The notes below the pieces were generated by a model, which worked only from the letters and a program-made list of their open reading frames with translations, was not told the origin of the DNA and made no database searches. From contig JBBTUK010000026.1 in the NCBI GenBank assembly GCA_038063775.1, positions 1 to 9,466 on the forward strand: a stretch of 9,466 nt of DNA, written 5' to 3'. This document shows positions 4,998-9,466 of this stretch, one piece after another (positions within the stretch are counted from its first letter, which is position 1; every line of letters starts with the position of its first letter). Origin of the DNA: UM-FILTER-42-9 sp038063775 (GTDB taxonomy: Bacteria > Patescibacteriota > Minisyncoccia > Moranbacterales > UBA2206). The position numbers and the translations under genes are program-made.

Positions 4998-6089
4998 TTA
5001 TGATTTGAAATCTCTCTTTAATTTATCGCTTCTTTTTTTCCTTTCCATCCCGAACTGGATAAGTTTATCGAGAAGTTTTGGATATGGAATTCCAGACTCA
5101 GCAAACATTTTTGGATACATGCTAACGCTAGTGAACCCGGGAAGAGTGTTTATTTCGTTCACATATAAGCCCCTGGAAGTGAGAAAGAAATCTACCCGGC
5201 CCATACCTTCGCAATTTAGAACCTTGAAAACTTTAACCGCCGCCTTTTGAACTTGCTTTATTATTTTCTGACTAAGTTCGGCACGCGGAACCGGCGTGGC
5301 CGCGTCCGGACTGATGTATTTCGCGTCGTAAGAATAAAAATCGCTTTTAAGCTTTATCTCTCCAGGAATTGAAGCAATGGGCTTTTCGTTTCCCAAAACG
5401 GAACACTCAATCTCCCTCCCTTTTAGATTTTCTTCCAGAACTATTTTTGTGTCATATTGAAAAGCAACCTTAATAGCTTTTGCCAATTCTTTTTTGTCCC
5501 TCGCCTTAGAAACTCCAACTGATGAGCCGAGGTTGGCCGGTTTCACGAAAATAGGAAATTTCAGATCCTTTATGATTAGCGCCAGATTATTTTTTTCTCC
5601 GTCTCGCAAAGTATAAAATTTTCCGATCGGCAAACCCGCATCGCGAAAAAGTTTTTTCATCACATCCTTGTCCATCCCGACCGCGGAACCAAGAACCCCC
5701 GGACCCACATAGGCCGCCCCGAGAAACTCCAAAAATCCCTGGAGACATCCGTCTTCCCCGAAAGTTCCGTGAGTAATGGGAAAAAACACATCAATATCCG
5801 TTATATTTTTCCCGCTTTTAAGATCAATCAGATAAACTTTTCCTTTTTTGTTGACCGCCGTGATTTCCGGATTTTTTTTGTTGAGCCGAGTGACCTCGGT
5901 TTTTCCCGGATTGATCCACAGCTCTTTGGCGCCACCGGTATGCCAAATTCCTTGCTTATCAATGCCAATCAAAATGATTTCATATTTTTTCTTGTCCAGA
6001 GCGTTATAAATAAAAAAAGCGGACGTCAGTGAAACTTCATGCTCTCCGCTCTTTCCGCCGAAGATCAATCCCACTTTTAGTCGTGCCAT
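4998..6089 (-). CDS. ddl: D-alanine--D-alanine ligase
   Basis: This cytosolic ATP-grasp enzyme joins two D-alanines with ATP for the peptidoglycan stem peptide. At 363 aa it has the normal length. GGKSGEHEVS (residues 11-20), THGTFGEDG (106-114), KPANLGSSVG (183-192) and the metal-binding NEINTLPG (311-318; Asn311, Glu312, Asn314) are all present. The omega-loop sequence FYSYDAKY carries Tyr254 at the place of E. coli DdlB Tyr216, which points to D-Ala-D-Ala rather than D-Ala-D-Lac specificity. A lysine/arginine-rich tail (about residues 350-361) extends the usual C-terminus. It starts 33 nt after tsaC on the same strand and is probably co-transcribed. The ATG at 6089 fits the usual N-terminus. 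No Shine-Dalgarno sequence. Its presence suggests the cell makes its own peptidoglycan. Confidence 0.97.
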   Translation of the reverse strand: MARLKVGLIFGGKSGEHEVSLTSAFFIYNALDKKKYEIILIGIDKQGIWHTGGAKELWINPGKTEVTRLNKKNPEITAVNKKGKVYLIDLKSGKNITDIDVFFPITHGTFGEDGCLQGFLEFLGAAYVGPGVLGSAVGMDKDVMKKLFRDAGLPIGKFYTLRDGEKNNLALIIKDLKFPIFVKPANLGSSVGVSKARDKKELAKAIKVAFQYDTKIVLEENLKGREIECSVLGNEKPIASIPGEIKLKSDFYSYDAKYISPDAATPVPRAELSQKIIKQVQKAAVKVFKVLNCEGMGRVDFFLTSRGLYVNEINTLPGFTSVSMYPKMFAESGIPYPKLLDKLIQFGMERKKRSDKLKRDFKS

Positions 6090-6122
6090 AGAATTATTGT
6101 AAATTTATTAAACCTAGCTTGG

Positions 6123-6704
6123 CTAAACCACCTTCACCGCGCCTTGCCGCTTGATCGAAAGTTTTCCGTTTTTAATCGCCACAATAGTGGAAGGCAACGA
6201 TTCAAGTTTTCCGCCAGCAACATAAAAGTCGACGCAGTCTTCAAAATAATTTTTGGCTTCCCTGACAGTCGTTGCCGGAAGTAATCCTTCAAAATTAGCA
6301 CTGGGCGCGATCAGTGGGCCGGTTTTTTTGATCAGCCGGACTAAATCTTTTTTGCCGGGCAAGCGAAATGCCAGACTTTTGGTGCCCCGATGAAGATAGG
6401 AGAATTTTTTGCCCGCGCAAGGCAGGATCACGCTCACCTGTCCCGGCCAGACTCGCGAAAGTATTTTGCGAGTTACTTCGTCTAATTTTATACTAAAAAA
6501 TTTCAGATCTTTCATGTCTGAAATAAGAATTATCGAAGGTTTTTTGAGGTTCCGTTCCCGGAGCTCATAGACGTGTTCAACAGACTTCCTGTTTTTAGCG
6601 CTACAGACTATGCCATACAAAGTATCAGTCGGAAGAACACCGACTCCCCCGTCAGTCATTGTTTTCACCAATTTAGGACTATTTATTTTGTATAGCTTGC
6701 TCAT
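6123..6704 (-). CDS. tsaC: L-threonylcarbamoyladenylate synthase (TsaC/YrdC)
   Basis: TsaC makes threonylcarbamoyl-AMP from threonine, bicarbonate and ATP, the first step of t6A37 synthesis in ANN-decoding tRNAs. The 193 aa cover only the YrdC domain, so it is the short TsaC form without the Sua5 C-terminal domain. PTDTLYG (residues 25-31), RERNLKKP (49-56), FRLPG (113-117), PSANFEG (134-140), PSTIV (171-175) and RQGAV (186-190) match the family. PSANFEG replaces the more usual PSANxSG. It lies between ndk (82 nt upstream) and ddl (33 nt downstream). The TsaB, TsaD and TsaE partners are not in this window. ATG start at 6704 without a Shine-Dalgarno sequence. Confidence 0.94.
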   Translation of the reverse strand: MSKLYKINSPKLVKTMTDGGVGVLPTDTLYGIVCSAKNRKSVEHVYELRERNLKKPSIILISDMKDLKFFSIKLDEVTRKILSRVWPGQVSVILPCAGKKFSYLHRGTKSLAFRLPGKKDLVRLIKKTGPLIAPSANFEGLLPATTVREAKNYFEDCVDFYVAGGKLESLPSTIVAIKNGKLSIKRQGAVKVV

Positions 6705-6786
6705 ACAAACAAAGCCAATGCTTATCGGCGCCTGAATATAAATACAATAAGATCGGATTTTTATTACATCCTGGAAGAGAGTCTTT

Positions 6787-7395
6787 TTATTCTAAAATCC
6801 CATCCAGATTCACGTCGTAAAGAATTTGCTCTTGCACCAGACGATAATTGACCAACTCCTCTTCCTTAAACCAGTGGGGTATTTCCATGTTGGCTTCTTC
6901 CGGAGAACCCGAAGCGTGAATCAGATTTCTCACGGCCCGCCCGTCTCCGTCGCTCATCTGATAGGAATCTAAAACAAAATCTCCCCGGATAGTACCCATA
7001 TCGGAGGTCAGCGGTTCGGTGCTTCCAACAACTTTTCGCACGATCTTAATCGTATGCGCTCCCTGCCAGACCATGGCGATCACCGGCCCCGAAGCCATGT
7101 ATTTTTTGAGATTTTCCAGAATAGCGGCCGTGATTTTGAGCGGATCCTCCGATGGAGGAACGAGCCCTTTGTCGCGATAGCCTTTGATGGTTTTTTCTCC
7201 AGTTATCATCCTCCAGTTCGGATCAAGAGTATAAAATTTTTCCACGTGGTCTTTTTTCGGCACAAGCATTTTTACCGCCACCAATTTCAGTCCTAGTCTT
7301 TCAAGGCGCCCGATAATTTCTCCGACCAGAGATCTTTGGACTCCGTCCGGCTTGATGATGACTAGTGTTCTTTCCTTGCTTGGATGTTGCTTCAT
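6787..7395 (-). CDS. ndk: Nucleoside diphosphate kinase, long form
   Basis: Ndk moves the gamma phosphate of ATP onto nucleoside diphosphates through a phosphohistidine. Core motifs are TLVIIKPDGVQRSLVGEI (residues 10-27), GSTEP (124-128), GTIRGDF (134-140) and NLIHASGSPEEA (157-168) with catalytic His160. At 202 aa it is well above the usual 130-155. There is an insertion of roughly 35-40 residues around 56-97 (containing GEKTIKGYRDKG), between the KFY segment and YMASGPVIAMV. A C-terminal extension of about 25 residues follows IPHWF. From memory, similar long Ndk proteins occur in other CPR and DPANN genomes. It follows the csp terminator, so it needs its own promoter, which I cannot place with confidence. 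tsaC and ddl follow on the same strand. Confidence 0.95.
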   Translation of the reverse strand: MKQHPSKERTLVIIKPDGVQRSLVGEIIGRLERLGLKLVAVKMLVPKKDHVEKFYTLDPNWRMITGEKTIKGYRDKGLVPPSEDPLKITAAILENLKKYMASGPVIAMVWQGAHTIKIVRKVVGSTEPLTSDMGTIRGDFVLDSYQMSDGDGRAVRNLIHASGSPEEANMEIPHWFKEEELVNYRLVQEQILYDVNLDGILE

Positions 7396-7458
7396 AGATT
7401 TTAAAGTTATTATTTATCTAAAGTTTAACTTATCACAAGAAAAACCAACTGGCAAACA

Positions 7459-7486
7459 AAAAACCCTCCGACTTGCGCCGGAGAGT
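7459..7486 (-). terminator. Rho-independent terminator of the cold-shock gene
   Basis: On the minus strand CTCTCCG/CGGAGGG (7486-7480 with 7471-7465, one G-U pair), an 8-nt loop and six T residues (7464-7459). It starts 17 nt past the csp stop and separates it from ndk. Confidence 0.85.
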
Positions 7487-7503
7487 TTCTGCAAATATCT
7501 GAT

Positions 7504-7704
7504 TTATACTCGAGATACTTTGGTAGCGTTCGGCCCCTTTGGGCTTTCGCTAACCTCGAATTGAACTTCGTCTCCTTCTTTCAGGTCCTTGAAATCTACA
7601 CCTTGTAGTTCATTGGAGTGAAAGAACAGATCCTTTTCTTCTCCCTCACGAGAGATGAAACCGAATCCACGATCAGTCAATCGAGCGATTTTTCCTTTTT
7701 CCAT
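7504..7704 (-). CDS. Cold-shock domain protein (CspA family)
   Basis: A single cold-shock domain of 66 aa, the usual Csp size, expected to bind single-stranded RNA or DNA and act as an RNA chaperone. RNP1 is RGFGFIS (residues 12-18) and RNP2 DLFFHS (25-30). KGPNATKV (56-63) matches the C-terminal strand. An in-frame GTG at 7716 would add four residues (MKLR). The ATG at 7704 gives the normal N-terminus MEKGKIARL and is preferred, though neither start has a good Shine-Dalgarno sequence. It is a single-gene unit with a strong promoter (7797-7825), a leader of about 86 nt and a terminator. Long leaders are common for csp genes and may act in cold induction. Which Csp paralogue it is cannot be said. 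Confidence 0.95.
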   Translation of the reverse strand: MEKGKIARLTDRGFGFISREGEEKDLFFHSNELQGVDFKDLKEGDEVQFEVSESPKGPNATKVSRV

Positions 7705-7796
7705 TCTCAATTTCACTAGTTATTTAAAAGACACGCGGTTAAATGCAAAAAAATGTTCGACTAGGCCACTATTGCAATCCCTTGTGACTGTGAATA

Positions 7797-7825
7797 AGCA
7801 TAGCATACTCTGCGTTTTTTGGCAA
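7797..7825 (-). promoter_or_regulatory. Promoter of the cold-shock gene
   Basis: On the minus strand TTGCCA (7825-7820), a 17-nt spacer and TATGCT (7802-7797), preceded by TGC as an extended -10 motif. TATGCT is repeated just upstream (7807-7802). Predicted start near 7790. No other coding signal lies between 7705 and 7877. Confidence 0.7.
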
Positions 7826-7877
7826 GGGCTAGGCGGAAAAATGGCTATTTTAAAGGATTTTTTGGCGATTTTGATAT

Positions 7878-7917
7878 AAAAAAAGCCCGTGGTGCCCGGT
7901 TGGGTCCACTGACGGCT
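7878..7917 (-). terminator. Rho-independent terminator after the 114-aa gene
   Basis: On the minus strand AGCCGT (7917-7912) pairs with ACGG-G-CT (7890-7884, one bulged G) and is followed by a run of T residues (7884-7878). A competing GTGG/CCAC stem lies within. It begins 24 nt past the stop of the gene at 7942-8286 and precedes the csp promoter. Confidence 0.7.
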
Positions 7918-7941
7918 TGCCGGAAAATAACCGAGTAGTTG

Positions 7942-8286
7942 CTATCCCACCGCTGTTGTCCGTTTGGGAACAAGTTCCATTCCCCAAAGGATTCTTCTTA
8001 GTTCTCGGAATAACTCGGCTGTTGCTTTGCTTTCGCTGATTGTCGCCGCGAAATAATTAATGTCGGCCAGATAGCCGGCGGCATCCAAAAGCCTCTTCAT
8101 CGCATCACAGGAACAGTAACTACCGACTGGCGCAATATCGCCCGTGATCTTTTCCATGAAATGCAGAGTCTCTATTTGGCCCAAATACGCTCCGTGCTCT
8201 CTTGTTATTCTCTCTATTTCAGCTTTGGCCTTTCTTGTTTCCGCCCGCACTTTACCAAGTTTTTCGTCACACTGATAATCACACAC
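7942..8286 (-). CDS. Hypothetical 114-aa cysteine-containing protein
   Basis: I do not recognise this protein. It is soluble, with no membrane segment or signal peptide. Cysteines lie at 2 and 6 (MCDYQC) and at 58 and 60 (YCSCD), which could form one metal site or disulfides. Residues 8-45 are rich in Lys, Arg, Glu and Ala and look helical, possibly coiled coil. Residues 61-102 look like two more helices. The start is GTG at 8286, chosen because AAGAGGTGA lies about 5 nt upstream, by far the best Shine-Dalgarno sequence in the window. A terminator follows the stop. The gene lies 84 nt after the ComEC-like gene on the same strand. The strong ribosome binding site is unlike its neighbours and may mean a different origin or high translation. 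Confidence 0.75.
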   Translation of the reverse strand: MCDYQCDEKLGKVRAETRKAKAEIERITREHGAYLGQIETLHFMEKITGDIAPVGSYCSCDAMKRLLDAAGYLADINYFAATISESKATAELFRELRRILWGMELVPKRTTAVG

Positions 8287-8370
8287 GATTTCACCTCTTT
8301 ATGGTATTTTATTCAATTTCTTAGGTACTAAAACTGGCCTTAAGCTAACATATGAAAGTCAGATTGGCAA

Positions 8371-9240
8371 TTAGTTGGCCATGATTTGACATTGTGAATT
8401 TGGATTTTGACATTTATAAATTATGTCTCCTTTTTCATCCGTCTGGAAAATATTTACGCTCATATTTTTTAATCTTTCCATAATTTCTGGCGCGGGATGG
8501 CCATATCGGTTGTTGGCGCCGACGGAAATTATGGCGTCGTGCGGATTTACCGCTTTCAAAAATTCAACGCTTCCAGAATATTTGGAGCCATGATGGCCAA
8601 TTTTAAGCACATCGGAGCTAAGCTCCGATTTTTCTGAAATTAATGATTGCTCGCCTTCGGCCGGCAGATCACCCATAAAAAGAAAAGAATTTTCGCCAAA
8701 AGTCAACCGCGCCACGATGCTGTTGAGATTAGTATCCTTTTCGTTGGAATTATAATTTTCGGCGGGACTTATAATTTTCATTTCCGCTCCGTCTCCGATT
8801 TTTATGTTCACGCCCGCCACGCCTTCGATTTCGTTTATTTTCTCCGAATCAATTAATTCTCTATATTTTTTATAAACCTGAGATTCACTTTGGGTTTGGG
8901 TGTCTACTATTTCTCCAACTTGATATGCCCGCATCAGATCTATGAGCCCGCCGATGTGATCGGCGTCTGGATGCGTCGTGATGACTACTTCAATTTTGCG
9001 GTCCCAAAACGGCACATATTTCCCTATTTTTTCCAAGAGCACCTGCCCGCTCGGACCGCCGTCAATCAGAATTTGATCAGAACCGCGCGAAATCAAAATC
9101 GCGTCCCCCTGACCAACATCCAGAAAAATCACTCTCAAGTCTTGCCGCGAAGAATAAAAAATTATTCCGGCCAAAATCAAGCTCAGCGCCAAAAGTCCGG
9201 CCAGTAAAAAATATATTAATTTTTTATTTCTATTAAACAT
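8371..9240 (-). CDS. Membrane-anchored ComEC/Rec2-type metallo-beta-lactamase protein
   Basis: At 289 aa it consists of an N-terminal membrane anchor (about residues 8-29, with RNKK before it) followed by an extracytoplasmic metallo-beta-lactamase domain like the C-terminal part of ComEC. Motifs: FLDVGQGDAIL (39-49), ILIDGG (57-62), THPDADHIGG (89-98; His90, Asp92, Asp94, His95), FMGD (188-191), KIGHHGS (213-219) and NNRYGHP (243-249). The metal ligands are complete, so it should be an active hydrolase, probably on nucleic acid or another phosphodiester. The OB-fold and the multi-spanning competence channel of full ComEC are missing, so it is not a DNA uptake channel by itself. The ATG at 9240 starts just before the anchor. 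No Shine-Dalgarno sequence is clear. A 155-bp inverted-repeat element lies 27 nt upstream. Confidence 0.93.
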   Translation of the reverse strand: MFNRNKKLIYFLLAGLLALSLILAGIIFYSSRQDLRVIFLDVGQGDAILISRGSDQILIDGGPSGQVLLEKIGKYVPFWDRKIEVVITTHPDADHIGGLIDLMRAYQVGEIVDTQTQSESQVYKKYRELIDSEKINEIEGVAGVNIKIGDGAEMKIISPAENYNSNEKDTNLNSIVARLTFGENSFLFMGDLPAEGEQSLISEKSELSSDVLKIGHHGSKYSGSVEFLKAVNPHDAIISVGANNRYGHPAPEIMERLKNMSVNIFQTDEKGDIIYKCQNPNSQCQIMAN

Positions 9241-9267
9241 TAGTTTAAAAATCGCTAAGGCTTTGAG

Positions 9268-9422
9268 TTAACCCCGTCACTAACTTTGCCAGCATAATAT
9301 TGGCGGCGCTGCGGGCGAATAGCCCGGCCCTATTCGGGCCAAGCGCCGCGAGTGTTTTCTTCTGAATTTGATAGTTTCCAGTGTTGTGAGTTTATTTCCA
9401 GCAAAGTTAGTGCTGGGGTTAA
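9268..9422. mobile_element. 155-bp inverted-repeat element (MITE-like) with TTAA ends
   Basis: The terminal arms 9268-9289 and 9401-9422 are inverted repeats matching at 20 of 22 positions, starting TTAACCCC and including CACTAACTTTGC. Inside, GCGGCGCT/AGCGCCGC (9303-9310 with 9342-9349) closes a second structure with CGAATAG/CTATTCG (9316-9322 with 9330-9336). Two smaller alternatives are GGGC/GCCC and GGCCC/GGGCC. The outer TTAA could be a target duplication, but it is palindromic, so it cannot be told from part of the repeat. No convincing gene inside. It may be a small non-autonomous element or a structured RNA. The last 44 nt of the window are AT-rich, without a supported feature. Confidence 0.55.
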
Positions 9423-9466
9423 TTTCTAGGAAAATTTTATTTTTCAGCGGTATAATTTTTATTTTT

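Noticed and set aside
9268..9422. Integron attC site
   Set aside because: CACTAAC and GTTAGTG face each other across a hairpin, but they do not fit the RYYYAAC/GTTRRRY core rule, and there is no integrase or cassette array.
9284..9466. 3' end of a gene on the minus strand running in from the right edge
   Set aside because: A frame stays open from the edge to about 9284, but its translation runs through the palindromic element and an AT-rich stretch, and I recognise no protein family in it.
9445..9466. Plus-strand promoter with TATAAT at 9451-9456
   Set aside because: The -10 box is perfect, but the bases at the -35 position (AGGAAA) do not match, the surroundings are A+T, and no downstream gene is in view.
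1..9466. CRISPR array, tRNA or rRNA genes
   Set aside because: I saw no regularly spaced repeats, no tRNA T-arm (GGTTCRANNCC) in a cloverleaf context and no rRNA sequence on either strand.

Overview
The window looks like a piece of a Candidate Phyla Radiation (Patescibacteria, Parcubacteria-like) genome from a metagenome assembly. The evidence is indirect: small stand-alone housekeeping genes, almost no Shine-Dalgarno sequences, AT-rich spacers full of palindromes, a ribosomal protein S12 carrying the extra N-terminal loop typical of Gram-positive-type S12, an unusually long nucleoside diphosphate kinase, and a 100-N scaffold gap. UGA acts as a stop (it ends fusA), which argues against the UGA=Gly lineages. 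The lineage call is inference, not a database result.

All genes but one are on the minus strand. From right to left in transcription order: a membrane-anchored ComEC-type metallo-beta-lactamase protein (8371-9240) preceded by a 155-bp inverted-repeat element; a small unrecognised Cys-containing protein (7942-8286) with the only strong Shine-Dalgarno sequence and its own terminator; a cold-shock protein (7504-7704) with its own promoter and terminator; a probable ndk-tsaC-ddl cluster (nucleotide pool, tRNA t6A37, peptidoglycan precursor); an M50 site-2-type membrane protease (3628-4329); and the str operon rpsL-rpsG-fusA (116-3311), driven by a near-consensus sigma70-type promoter at 3512-3540 and closed by a terminator at 4-29. 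tuf does not follow fusA.

The exception is a short plus-strand gene, rpmB (ribosomal protein L28, 57 aa, 4615-4788), which is easy to miss because of its size.

The most interesting structure is between genes. A 112-bp module with complementary ends occurs twice (3350-3461 and 4414-4525; 93 of 112 positions identical, no indels). Each copy lies upstream of a ribosomal protein gene (rpsL and rpmB) in the same orientation relative to that gene. Each is followed directly by a long stem that pairs over the gene's start codon. The first copy lies inside the predicted str transcript. The module is therefore either a shared leader RNA (a candidate autoregulatory or coordinating element for ribosomal protein genes) or a MITE-like dispersed repeat that landed twice in similar places. 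The sequence alone cannot decide between these. Two further inverted-repeat elements (3541-3613, with a 4-bp direct repeat at the str promoter -35 box, and 9268-9422, with TTAA ends) suggest small palindromic elements are active in this genome.
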